This document shows positions 1 to 10,375 of a DNA stretch of 35,097 bases, in pieces. This DNA comes from Magnetaquiglobus sp039908105 (GTDB lineage: Bacteria > Pseudomonadota > Magnetococcia > Magnetococcales > Magnetaquicoccaceae). The stretch lies in contig JAMOBI010000077.1 in NCBI GenBank assembly GCA_039908105.1, forward strand, positions 1 through 35,097, written 5' to 3'. The translations under genes and the position numbers were made by a program. The stretch's first letter is position 1. The number at the start of each line of letters is the position of its first letter. The notes under the pieces were generated by a model that had not been told where the DNA came from, did no database searches, and worked only from the letters and a program-made list of their open reading frames with translations.

Positions 1-37
1 GCCAAATGCAGTTTTATCACGCCTGTTCAACCCATCA

Positions 38-1243
38 TCAATCCTGTTCGATCCACTGAATGGTCACCGGATCCCCATCATTCAACCGCACCGGCTCCTC
101 GGGGAGCAGAATCAACACATTCGCCTTGGCAACACTGGTCAGAATCCCGGATCCCTGCGGTCCGGTGGTCTCGACCCACACCCCGGATTCGGAGAAATGG
201 GCGATGCCGCGCAGAAAATCCCGGCGGTTGTGTTTTTTGTTCAAGATACCGCGAAAGGTCGCGCGCATGCGGCGGGGCGGCTCCTCAGTGGCACCCATCA
301 GTTTCAACAGCGCCGGTCGCACGATCAGCATAAAAACCGTCAACCCCGAAACCGGATTGCCCGGCAGTCCGAAGAAACGGGCATTGCCCAGCCGGCCATA
401 GGCCTGCGGCTTGCCCGGTTTCATCGCCACCTGCCAAAAATGAATCGATCCCTGCCCGAGCAACACCTCTTTGACCAGATCATAATCGCCCACCGACACC
501 CCGCCGGTGCTGATCACCGCGTCCGCCTCGGCCCCGGCGCGGGCGAACACCCTGGCCAACGCCTCGCGATCATCCCGCACCAGACCCAGATCGAGCACCT
601 TGACCCCCAAAGCGGTCAAAGCCGCCCGCAGAGCGCTGCGGTTGCTGTCATACACCTGTCCGGGCGCAAGCGGCTCGCCCACCTCGACCACCTCGTTGCC
701 AGTCGAGAGCACCGCCACCACCGGTTGCCGGAACACCTCGATCTCGGCAAAGCCCAGCGAGGTCAACAACCCCAGATGGACCGGACGCAGCCGACACCCC
801 TTGGGCAGCACCACCGATCCGGCGCGGATATCCTCGCCCGCCGGACGGATGTTGTCGTTCGGCAGACAGCCCGCCGGAATCACCACCCGCTCCCCGTCAC
901 GCTGCACCCGCTCCTGCATCACCACACAATCGCAGCCGGGCGGAATCGGCGCCCCGGTCATGATGCGTATCGCCTCGCCGGCGCCGAGCGGTTTTTCCAG
1001 CCGATCGCCTGCCGGCAGATCGGCCACCACCGTCAACGGCGTACTCCCGGTTGCGGAGAGATCGCCGGTGAACACCGCATAGCCGTCCATGGCCGAATTG
1101 GCGTGATTGGGTACATCGTCGGCAGCGATCACCGGGGAGGCCAACACCCGACCCAACCCCTCCTCGACCCGCACCCGCACCACATCCTCTACAGGCCGCG
1201 TTTCAGCCATCACCTGGGCAAACGCTTCGTCAAAACCGATCAT
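38..1243 (-). CDS. moeA: Molybdopterin molybdenumtransferase MoeA
   Basis: MoeA inserts molybdate into adenylylated molybdopterin, the last step of molybdenum cofactor synthesis in the cytosol. The protein of about 401 residues carries the family's landmarks in order: PNHANSAMDGYAVF near the N-terminus, TGAPIPPGCDCVVMQE, STGNEV, TGGVSVGDYD in the MPT-binding domain, then KPGKPQ and GLPGNPVSG, and a C-terminal beta domain. Length is normal. The reading frame is open up to an ATG at 1276, but the ATG at 1243 is preferred because AAGGGGGAT precedes it and because the extra residues fall inside the end of a dispersed repeat. The moaE-moaB fusion lies upstream on the same strand, so both probably belong to one cofactor unit interrupted by the repeat. 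The identification is firm; the start is inferred. Confidence 0.95.
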   Translation of the reverse strand: MIGFDEAFAQVMAETRPVEDVVRVRVEEGLGRVLASPVIAADDVPNHANSAMDGYAVFTGDLSATGSTPLTVVADLPAGDRLEKPLGAGEAIRIMTGAPIPPGCDCVVMQERVQRDGERVVIPAGCLPNDNIRPAGEDIRAGSVVLPKGCRLRPVHLGLLTSLGFAEIEVFRQPVVAVLSTGNEVVEVGEPLAPGQVYDSNRSALRAALTALGVKVLDLGLVRDDREALARVFARAGAEADAVISTGGVSVGDYDLVKEVLLGQGSIHFWQVAMKPGKPQAYGRLGNARFFGLPGNPVSGLTVFMLIVRPALLKLMGATEEPPRRMRATFRGILNKKHNRRDFLRGIAHFSESGVWVETTGPQGSGILTSVAKANVLILLPEEPVRLNDGDPVTIQWIEQD

Positions 1244-1264
1244 GATCTCAAGATCCCCCTTCCA

Positions 1265-1517
1265 TACCGCCACCATGCTTGAAAATCGTCATCTCCCGCA
1301 AGGCCGCGTGCAAAATGCGGGCTTCGTTTCCAAAAAGGCGGAAACGAAGCCCGCGAAGGCGGCGCGCGGCGCATTTTTCGCAAAAGGCGCGAAAAATGCT
1401 TCTTTTGAAGAGCGCGCTAACGTCAAAGTCAAAGGCAAAACCCTGGGAGATAAATCTCCCAGACCCTCTCTTTTTTTTTAATAGTAAAATCACTCATTCC
1501 AAACCGAATGTGGTTTA
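1265..1517 (-). repeat. Dispersed structured repeat, copy A
   Basis: This is a full-length copy, minus orientation, of the roughly 250-bp repeat also found at 12285, 14182, 17653 and 24102. Its left end (1495-1517) reads on the minus strand as a variant of TAAACCGCACCCGGCTTGGAATG and begins 4 nt after the moaE-moaB stop. Inside are an A-run (T-run 1471-1479 on plus), hairpin I (1443-1462), hairpin II (GCATTTTTCGC-type arms) and hairpin III with perfect 15-bp arms at 1317-1331 and 1340-1354. The right end is degenerate and merges with the moeA leader. A short frame runs through the element, but other copies interrupt it, so I do not call it a gene. Confidence 0.85.
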
Positions 1518-1521
1518 CCTT

Positions 1522-2691
1522 CTAATGTCCGCCTCCGCGCGCCATGCGCAAGACGTGCGGCACCAGATCGGCCACCGCCGCCAGACTGTGCACCGCCCCG
1601 CGCGTGGAACCGGGTAAATTCACCACCAGGGTGGAGCCGCGCAAGGCGGTGATCCCGCGCGTCAGGACCGCCGAACGCAACTGCTCCAGACCCGCCTGAC
1701 GGATCAACTCGGCAAAACCGGGCAGCTCGCGCGTGCAGACCGCACGGGTCGCCTCCGGGGTCACATCGCGCGGACCCGGACCGGTCCCGCCGGTGGTCAG
1801 GATCACATCCATGCCCGAATCATCCGCCCAAGTGACCAGCTGATCGGCGATCCGCTCCGCATCATCCGGCAAAATCATTCGGCCAGCCAGCGAACCGCCG
1901 AGCTTCAACACCTCCCCTTCCAACGCATCGCCGCTTTTGTCGGATGACAGATCCCGGCTGTCGGAGAGGGTCAACACCCCCACCCGCAAACCGCGCCAGG
2001 AGAGGGCGTCCCGATGACCGTGACCACCCTGTTTGAAACCGTGCTCACCATGGCCGTGACCGTGCTCGCCGTGATCATGGCCGTGCTCATGCTTGCCATG
2101 GTCATGACCATGCTTGCCATGACCGTCATGACCCCCGTGATCCCGCCCCGCCAATTTCAGGTCGCCCCCCTGCCCTGACCCGTGGGCACAATCGTGCCGA
2201 TGACCGAATCCTTGCCCGCTACCCAATGCTAAAGCCTCCTCCCGACCCCACACCCCTGCTGCTGCCTCACACCCCGGACAGGCATCCACCCAACGCTCAC
2301 CCCCCTCGGCGGTGATCTCCTTTTTCCAGAAGGTGGCGTAGAGTTTCAGGTGATCGATCATGTAACGGCAGGCGTCGAACGCATCGGCCCGATGACGCGC
2401 CGCTGCCACCACCAGCACGATGTTATCGGCCACCCCGAGCCGTCCCACCCGATGGACCACCAACAACTCCTCCAGGTGGAACCGCACGCGCGCCGCCGCC
2501 TCGATGCGGGAGAGTTCAGCCTCGGTCATGCCCGGATAGTGCTCCAGCTCCATGGCCACCACCCGATCCCCGGAGGTATAATCGCGCACCGTGCCGATAA
2601 AACTCACCACCCCGCCCACCACCGTGCGACCGGCGGTCAGCGCTTTCACCTCCTCCTCCAGCGAAAAATCCTCTGTCTGAATGCGAATCAT
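1522..2691 (-). CDS. moaE/moaB: MoaE-MoaB/MogA fusion with histidine-rich linker
   Basis: This 389-residue protein joins two molybdenum cofactor enzymes. Residues 1-137 are MoaE, the large subunit of molybdopterin synthase, with the catalytic-lysine motif FWKKEITAEGGERW near 121-134. Residues 234-385 are a MoaB/MogA-type molybdopterin adenylyltransferase with LTLSDSR, ILTTGGTGPGPRDVTPE (297-313) and NLPGSTRGA. Between them lies a linker of about 95 residues with 19 histidines in residues 164-226 (HGHDHGKHEHGHDHGEHGHG type), which could bind metal. MoaE and MogA usually act as separate proteins in consecutive steps. The frame extends to an ATG at 2790, but the first 33 residues do not look like MoaE and would lie upstream of a good promoter (2743-2771), so I start at 2691. 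No moaD or moaA is in the window. Confidence 0.92.
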   Translation of the reverse strand: MIRIQTEDFSLEEEVKALTAGRTVVGGVVSFIGTVRDYTSGDRVVAMELEHYPGMTEAELSRIEAAARVRFHLEELLVVHRVGRLGVADNIVLVVAAARHRADAFDACRYMIDHLKLYATFWKKEITAEGGERWVDACPGCEAAAGVWGREEALALGSGQGFGHRHDCAHGSGQGGDLKLAGRDHGGHDGHGKHGHDHGKHEHGHDHGEHGHGHGEHGFKQGGHGHRDALSWRGLRVGVLTLSDSRDLSSDKSGDALEGEVLKLGGSLAGRMILPDDAERIADQLVTWADDSGMDVILTTGGTGPGPRDVTPEATRAVCTRELPGFAELIRQAGLEQLRSAVLTRGITALRGSTLVVNLPGSTRGAVHSLAAVADLVPHVLRMARGGGH

Positions 2692-2742
2692 GGCCCTGCC
2701 AATGCGATTTTCCAAAGATTGTCCTTTCTTGACGAAGGGCGT

Positions 2743-2771
2743 ATCATAAGACCCGCTCCGGTTTTTTACAA
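2743..2771 (-). promoter_or_regulatory. Candidate sigma70-type promoter for moaE-moaB
   Basis: Read on the minus strand, TTGTAA (2766-2771) and TATGAT (2743-2748) are separated by exactly 17 nt. The predicted transcript would start near 2736, giving a leader of about 45 nt before the chosen ATG at 2691. It lies in the divergent gap between moaE-moaB and the CHASE2 gene. The -35 match is only partial, so this is a pattern-based inference. Confidence 0.45.
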
Positions 2772-2825
2772 AGAGTTTGTCGCACGCCATGCGTATCGAC
2801 CCTCACCGACCCCGTTCCCGGACTC

Positions 2826-5219
2826 ATGACCCCTTTGCAACCGCGCAACCACCGCTTGCCGGCCCTGATCCTGCTGCTCGCCTGCCTGCTGTTCGATCAG
2901 CTCGGGCTGTTCGAGCCACTGGAGCGCTTCGCCTACGACCGGGGAGTGCGCGCCGTGACCCGCCCTGCCGAAACGCGCGTGGCCCTGATCACCATCGATG
3001 AGGCAACTCTGGAGCGCCTCGGGCCCTGGCCCCTGGCACCACGGCATTACCAACGGGCCATCGAGATCTTAAACCGCGCCGCCCCGCGCGTGATCGCCTT
3101 TACCGAACCGATCTCCCCAACCGATCCGAAGGACGAAGCGCTTCTGCCCGGCCTCGGCACATTGTTCCGTCAGGCGGGCAACATCGTGCTGCCCGTTTCC
3201 GCCGATTGGAGCAATCCGGAGGCATACGCGGTCTCGATTCCGGAATCGCTGCGTCAGGTCGCGACCCTGCCCGATCCCGCCCTCCCCTGGAAGGCCGGCC
3301 ACGAACCGTCCCGGGTCCAACCCTACGACTGGCCGCATGCGGCAATCGGCCCGCAGGCCGCCCGGATCGGGATTCATCTTCCGGCACCCGACCCGGATCG
3401 GGTCGCACGCGCCATGCCGCTGCTGCTCCAGTCCGGTGACCAACTCCTGCCCGCATTGCCCCTGGCGATCGTGCTGGTGGCGCACCGCATCCCAGCCAAT
3501 GAGATCCGTTTGCAACCGGACGGAATCTTCTCCCTGGGCGATACGCTCATCGCCACCCAAAACCAATGGCGCATCCGCCCCTGTTTCCACCCCGGCAGCA
3601 ACCAGCACCCGGAGTTCGCCCACTTCTCCCTGCTCGATCTGCTCGACGGCAAGATCCCACCGGAACGGTTCCGCGATGGCATCGTGCTGATCGGACCAGA
3701 GGCCGCCAGCGTCACTCCGACTCTCACCACCCCGGTGATCCGCCGCATGACGCCGCTCGAACTCCAGGCCCAGGCGGTCACCGCTCTGCTGGATGGGCAG
3801 AGTTTCTTCATCCCGGAGTGGGCACAGGCCGTGCGCCTCCTGCTGTTCGGTGTGGTGACGCTGTTGATGCTGATTGCGCCACCTCTGGGCATCGGTGCCC
3901 ATCTGGTCACTCTGAGCGCTGCCGTGGCCTTGGCGGTTGGTCTCCCGGTTGTCCACGTCTGGCTGCTTGAAGCCCACGACCTCTGGGTGCCACTGATGGG
4001 TCCGCTGGCACTGCTGGCTGCCGCCACCCTGTTGCCGCTGCTCTTCGGCTGGTGGTTCGGCACCCAACGGGAGTTCACCGCCCGCTCCGGTAAAAACGAC
4101 CTCCACCGCGCATTGGGACTGGCCTACCAGGGACAACAGTGCTGGGAGCTGGCGCAAGAGCAGTTGCGCCTCGTCCCCATGGATGACCAACTGATGGCCA
4201 TGAGCCTCCATCTGGCGCACGATCTGGAGTCCGCCGGACGCATCGCCGACGCGGCACGCATCTATCAACGCCTGCTGCGCTTCGTCCCCCGGGATACGCG
4301 CCTCATCCAGCGCCTCGAAGCACTGCAAGTGCGCCTTGCGGCAGCCCAGGATGCCACCGACCGGATGGGTCAACCGCCGGTCGACACCCTCTTTGCGCGC
4401 ACCGTGGGACGTTTCCAGGTACTCACCGAACTGCAACACGATCCCCTGGGGACTCTGCTGTTGGCCCGAGATCCCGCTTCCGGCAAACCGGTGGTGCTGC
4501 GCATTCCCTCCCCCCCCTTCCATCACGACCCGTCCGAAACCAAGGTGGCAAGACGCCGCTTTGACAAAGAAAACCAAACCTGGATGCAACGCCCCAACGA
4601 AGGGGTGGTCGCGCTCGTCGAAACCCACCTGGAGGCGCAACCGCCACACCTGGTGATGGAGCACTTCCCGGTCAACGGCAATCTGGAACGCCATCTCCAC
4701 CCGGACGATCCGCTGCCGCTCTCCCTGATCCTCTACATCGCGACCCGTGCGGCCCTGGCGCTCGATCACGCCCATCAGCTCAATCTCACCCACGGCGCGC
4801 TGCGACCCGAAGATCTGATTTACGACGCCAAAACCCGCAGCGTGCGGATCAAGGAGTTCGGTCTGGCACGTTACCTGGGGCTCGATGCCGCAGGCAGGGG
4901 ATTGTCCCCCTATTCAGCCCCGGAGATGGTGGCAGGCGGAGCAGTCGATGGCCGCTCGGATCTCTATTCACTCGGCGCAATTCTCTTTCACCTGATCAGC
5001 GGCCACCCGCCGTTTATGACCGATGATCCGGAAGCGCTGCGGGAGGGGATCCTGCACGCACCCCTCCCGAACGCCAGCGCGATACGCCACGACATCCCCG
5101 CCGAACTCTCTTCAATCCTTTCCCGTCTGCTCGACCGGAACCCCCAACACCGTTTCGCGCGCGGCAAGGAGCTGGCCCACGCGCTCGTAGCCTTCATCCG
5201 GGCGCAGGTGCAAAAATAA
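2826..5219 (+). CDS. CHASE2 transmembrane protein with TPR-like linker and pseudokinase domain
   Basis: The 797-residue protein begins with a membrane segment (about 10-28), followed by an extracytoplasmic CHASE2 sensor domain (about 30-320; TIDEATLERLGPWPLAPRHY is typical). Three more membrane segments follow at about 334-354, 358-380 and 388-411. Residues about 420-505 form helical repeats resembling TPRs. Residues about 528-790 have the fold of a Ser/Thr protein kinase with SAPEM (697-701) and DLYSLG, but catalytic positions are changed: the ATP lysine is Arg559, HRD is His656-Gly-Ala658, DFG is Glu677-Phe-Gly, and no glycine-rich loop is visible. It is therefore likely a pseudokinase that passes an external signal by binding rather than phosphorylation. 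The ligand is unknown. No strong ribosome binding site was found, but the ATG is the first one in frame. Confidence 0.85.
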   Translation: MTPLQPRNHRLPALILLLACLLFDQLGLFEPLERFAYDRGVRAVTRPAETRVALITIDEATLERLGPWPLAPRHYQRAIEILNRAAPRVIAFTEPISPTDPKDEALLPGLGTLFRQAGNIVLPVSADWSNPEAYAVSIPESLRQVATLPDPALPWKAGHEPSRVQPYDWPHAAIGPQAARIGIHLPAPDPDRVARAMPLLLQSGDQLLPALPLAIVLVAHRIPANEIRLQPDGIFSLGDTLIATQNQWRIRPCFHPGSNQHPEFAHFSLLDLLDGKIPPERFRDGIVLIGPEAASVTPTLTTPVIRRMTPLELQAQAVTALLDGQSFFIPEWAQAVRLLLFGVVTLLMLIAPPLGIGAHLVTLSAAVALAVGLPVVHVWLLEAHDLWVPLMGPLALLAAATLLPLLFGWWFGTQREFTARSGKNDLHRALGLAYQGQQCWELAQEQLRLVPMDDQLMAMSLHLAHDLESAGRIADAARIYQRLLRFVPRDTRLIQRLEALQVRLAAAQDATDRMGQPPVDTLFARTVGRFQVLTELQHDPLGTLLLARDPASGKPVVLRIPSPPFHHDPSETKVARRRFDKENQTWMQRPNEGVVALVETHLEAQPPHLVMEHFPVNGNLERHLHPDDPLPLSLILYIATRAALALDHAHQLNLTHGALRPEDLIYDAKTRSVRIKEFGLARYLGLDAAGRGLSPYSAPEMVAGGAVDGRSDLYSLGAILFHLISGHPPFMTDDPEALREGILHAPLPNASAIRHDIPAELSSILSRLLDRNPQHRFARGKELAHALVAFIRAQVQK

Positions 5220-5308
5220 GTCCACCGCCGGGCGCATGCCCACCGTCTCGTGTGCAACAGACAATTGGATCCAATGAACAAGAAAAATATGTGATAATCT
5301 CATGGAAA

Positions 5309-5337
5309 TTGACAGATCCAAGCGTTTCTGACATACG
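5309..5337 (+). promoter_or_regulatory. Candidate promoter upstream of methylmalonyl-CoA mutase
   Basis: A perfect TTGACA (5309-5314) is followed after 17 nt by CATACG (5332-5337), which is preceded by TGA, giving an extended -10 arrangement. It would yield a leader of about 260 nt that includes the inverted repeat at 5478-5516. The -10 match is weak, so confidence is low. Confidence 0.3.
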
Positions 5338-5477
5338 TAAACACCATCCAACCTGCACACTCACCAGCCTGCATGCAAAGCAAACAGGCCAAAATCGCAT
5401 CTGCCTGGAACAAAGAATTCCCGCCGCGTATTGACCGGATCCGACCGGAGTATTAAGATGACCAAGCCGATTCAAAG

Positions 5478-5516
5478 AAGGAGGCGGGAAAAAATTCTGG
5501 CCATTCCGGCCTCCTT
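5478..5516 (+). promoter_or_regulatory. Inverted repeat in the mutase leader
   Basis: AAGGAGGC (5478-5485) pairs with GCCTCCTT (5509-5516) across a 23-nt loop. The left arm is a near-perfect Shine-Dalgarno sequence but has no start codon at the right distance. It may be a leader hairpin. There is no U-run, so it is not a standard terminator. Confidence 0.35.
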
Positions 5517-5603
5517 TGGAATCGTCTGCCGGCTGGGTATGTCACGCGAGGGGAGGGACTCCACCGTGCCAGCGCATTCACACTTTTTTGGCAGGAGGCA
5601 GCG

Positions 5604-7774
<2,171 letters not shown>

Positions 7775-7775
<1 letters not shown>

Positions 7776-8761
7776 TGAACCCGGAGGAGCTGATTGACGG
7801 ACTGGCCGAGGGGATCTTAAAAGGGGAACGCCGGGCGTTGGCCAAAGGGATCACGCTGATCGAAAGTTCCCGTCCCGAGGACGAGATTCTGGCCGCCCGA
7901 CTTTTGGACCGGCTGAGCCTGCCGGGTATTCGGAGCGTGCGAGTCGGGATCAGTGGGCCGCCAGGGGCGGGCAAGAGCACCCTGATCGAATCGTTGGGCA
8001 TGCTGGCGGTCGGGCAGAACGTGCCCACGGCGGTGCTGGCCATCGATCCCTCGTCGCGAAAGAGCGGCGGGAGCATTCTGGGGGACAAGACCCGCATGCC
8101 GCGATTGAGTGCCCACCCATTGGCCTTCATCCGTCCCACAGCGGCGGGCGGCACGGCGGGTGGCGTGGCGCGGCGCACGCGGGAGAGCATGGTACTGCTG
8201 GAGGCCGCAGGATTTGAACTCATCCTGGTCGAAACAGTCGGGGTGGGACAGAGCGAGACCGAAGTCCACGGCATGGTGGATCTCTTCACATTGGTGTTGC
8301 TACCCAACGCCGGCGACGAGTTGCAGGGGATCAAGCGCGGCATCATGGAGTTGGCCGAGCTGATCGTGATCAACAAGGCCGACGGAGCGTTCCGACAGGC
8401 TGCCGAGACCACCGCCGCGCAGGTAGGTTCCGCTTTACCGCTTCTGCATCACGACGTGATGGATTGGATGCCGCGCGTGTTGCTGGCCAGCGCCCTGGAG
8501 GAGTCCGGGATCGAGGCGGTTTACGAGACGATCCGGGCGTACCGGCAACACGGCATCGAGAACGGTACGCTGCAACAAAGACGGTTGCACCAGGCGACAA
8601 CGTGGATGTGGGAGCGGGTGCAGGATGGCTTGCGGCGGCGTTTTCTGGCCGATCCGGCGATCCAGCGGCTGGCCAGGGAGTTGGAACCAGCGGTGAGGCA
8701 GGGCGAGTTGGGGGCGGTGGTCGCGGCGGAACGGTTGTTGCGACACTTTTTCGAGCGGTGA
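7775..8761 (+). CDS. meaB: Methylmalonyl-CoA mutase-associated GTPase MeaB
   Basis: MeaB (ArgK family) is the G3E GTPase chaperone that loads and protects adenosylcobalamin in methylmalonyl-CoA mutase. The 328-residue protein has the P-loop GPPGAGKST at 61-69, the DPSS segment, the switch motif ETVGVGQSETE and the NKAD guanine-specificity motif. Its ATG overlaps the mutase stop by one base, so the pair is coupled. The frame is open further upstream inside the mutase gene, but that part is out-of-frame mutase sequence. Length matches the family. A gap of 58 nt separates it from pccB. Confidence 0.95.
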
Positions 8762-8819
8762 AGCGGTATCTCTTCGTTGCTATACGCTGGTTCTCATTTC
8801 AAGTGGATGAGTCGAAATC

Positions 8820-10364
8820 ATGTGGGAAATCATCGATAAACTGGAACGATTGCGCACCCAGGCCCGTTTGGGGGGCGGGCAGAAACGCATCACCGCGCAA
8901 CACAAACGCGGCAAACTGACCGCGCGCGAACGGCTGGAGGTGCTCATGGATCCCGACTCCTTCGAGGAGCTGGACATGTTCGTGGAGCACAGCTGCGCCG
9001 ATTTCGGCATGCAGGAGAACCGCGTGGCCGGCGATGGGGTGGTGACCGGCGTGGGGAGCATCCACGGTCGCAAGGTGTTCGCCTTTTCCCAGGATTTCAC
9101 CGTGCTGGGCGGCTCGTTGAGTTCAGCGAACGCACGCAAGATCTGCAAGATCATGGATATGGCCGTGCGCGTCGGTGCACCGATCATCGGCATCAACGAC
9201 TCGGGAGGCGCTCGCATCCAGGAGGGGGTGGCCTCGCTGGCCGGCTATGCCGAGGTGTTCCAACGCAACGTGCTGGCCTCCGGGGTGGTGCCACAGATCT
9301 CGGCGATCATGGGGCCGTGCGCCGGTGGCGCGGTCTATTCGCCGGCCCTGACCGACTTCATCCTCATGGTCAAGGATACCTCCTATATGTTCTTGACCGG
9401 TCCGGAGGTGGTCAAGACCGTCACCCACGAAGAGGTGAGCGCCGAACAGCTGGGCGGTGCCATCACCCACTTCACCCGCTCCGGGGTGGCTGATTTCGCT
9501 TTTGATAATGATCTCAACCTGCTCAAGCAGTTAAGGAGGCTGTTGTCGTTCCTCCCCTCCTCCAACCAGGCCCCGCCGGTGCGCATCGATACCGGCGATG
9601 ATCCGCACCGTCAGGAGCCGTCGCTTGATACCCTGGTACCGGATGATCCGCTGCGGCCCTACGACATGAAAGAGCTGATCGAAAAGGTGGTGGACAACCA
9701 CGACTTTCTCGAAGTGCAGGCCGGATACGCCAAGAACATCATCATCGGTTTTGCGCGCATGGATGGCCAGACCGTCGGCATCGTCGCCAACCAACCGCTG
9801 GTGCTGGCCGGCTGCCTGGATATCGCCAGCTCGGTCAAGGCCGCGCGTTTCGTGCGCTTTTGCGACTGTTTCCACATCCCGCTGGTCACCTTCGTCGATG
9901 TGCCCGGATTTCTGCCCGGTCTGCAACAGGAGTTGGGCGGCATCATCAAGCATGGCGCCAAACTGCTGTTCGCCTTTGCCGAGGCCACGGTGCCCAAGGT
10001 GACGGTGATCATCCGCAAGGCTTATGGTGGGGCGTATGACGTGATGTCCTCCAAGCATCTGCGCGGCGACCTCAATTACGCCTGGCCGAATGCCGAAATC
10101 GCGGTCATGGGGCCCAAAGGGGCGGCAGAGATCATCTTCCGCAACGACATCCGCAACGCGGAGGATCCCGAGGCCAAACTCAAGGAGGTGACCGCAGCCT
10201 ACGCCGCCAACTTCGCCAATCCGTTCATCGCGGCCCGCAAGGGGTTCATCGACGATGTGATCATGCCACGCGATACCCGCTTCCGCGTGATCCGGGGATT
10301 GCAGACCATGGCTGGCAAGCAATTGTCCAATCCCTGGAAAAAACACGACAATCTGCCTTTGTGA
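8820..10364 (+). CDS. pccB: Propionyl-CoA carboxylase beta subunit (carboxyltransferase)
   Basis: This subunit transfers the carboxyl group from carboxybiotin to propionyl-CoA, giving methylmalonyl-CoA. The 514-residue protein has the two crotonase-like halves of acyl-CoA carboxyltransferases: DSGGARIQEGVASL and GPCAGGAVYSPALTDF in the N half, and VDVPGFLPG, RKAYGGAYDVMSSKHL and GAAEIIF in the C half, ending NPWKKHDNLPL. Length and ends are normal for PccB. The ribosome binding site before the ATG is weak. pccA begins 11 nt after the stop, so the two subunits are co-transcribed. Acetyl-CoA carboxylation cannot be excluded from sequence alone, but the mutase, MeaB and epimerase context argues for propionyl-CoA. 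Confidence 0.94.
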   Translation: MWEIIDKLERLRTQARLGGGQKRITAQHKRGKLTARERLEVLMDPDSFEELDMFVEHSCADFGMQENRVAGDGVVTGVGSIHGRKVFAFSQDFTVLGGSLSSANARKICKIMDMAVRVGAPIIGINDSGGARIQEGVASLAGYAEVFQRNVLASGVVPQISAIMGPCAGGAVYSPALTDFILMVKDTSYMFLTGPEVVKTVTHEEVSAEQLGGAITHFTRSGVADFAFDNDLNLLKQLRRLLSFLPSSNQAPPVRIDTGDDPHRQEPSLDTLVPDDPLRPYDMKELIEKVVDNHDFLEVQAGYAKNIIIGFARMDGQTVGIVANQPLVLAGCLDIASSVKAARFVRFCDCFHIPLVTFVDVPGFLPGLQQELGGIIKHGAKLLFAFAEATVPKVTVIIRKAYGGAYDVMSSKHLRGDLNYAWPNAEIAVMGPKGAAEIIFRNDIRNAEDPEAKLKEVTAAYAANFANPFIAARKGFIDDVIMPRDTRFRVIRGLQTMAGKQLSNPWKKHDNLPL

Positions 10365-10375
10365 GGGGTATTGGC

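Larger units (their letters stand above)
5220..5603 (+). other. Intergenic region before methylmalonyl-CoA mutase
   Basis: No gene is supported in these 384 bases. They hold a candidate promoter (5309-5337), an inverted repeat whose left arm AAGGAGGC resembles a ribosome binding site (arms 5478-5485 and 5509-5516), and the leader with the real ribosome binding site AGGAGG at 5593-5598. I saw no cobalamin-riboswitch signature, although the next gene encodes a B12 enzyme. Confidence 0.5.

Noticed and set aside
197..1282. Long plus-strand frame opposite moeA (361 codons)
   Set aside because: It is the complement of moeA, which has clear motifs and codon use; the translated plus-strand protein is His/Arg-rich and has no recognisable domain.
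1248..1493. Small protein encoded by the repeat (KKKRGSGRFISQGFAFDF...)
   Set aside because: The frame is interrupted in copies C (TAG after a small duplication) and D (TAA), so it is not conserved as coding sequence.
5478..5603. Cobalamin riboswitch before methylmalonyl-CoA mutase
   Set aside because: I saw no B12-box sequence or the expected multi-helix arrangement; only a simple inverted repeat is present.
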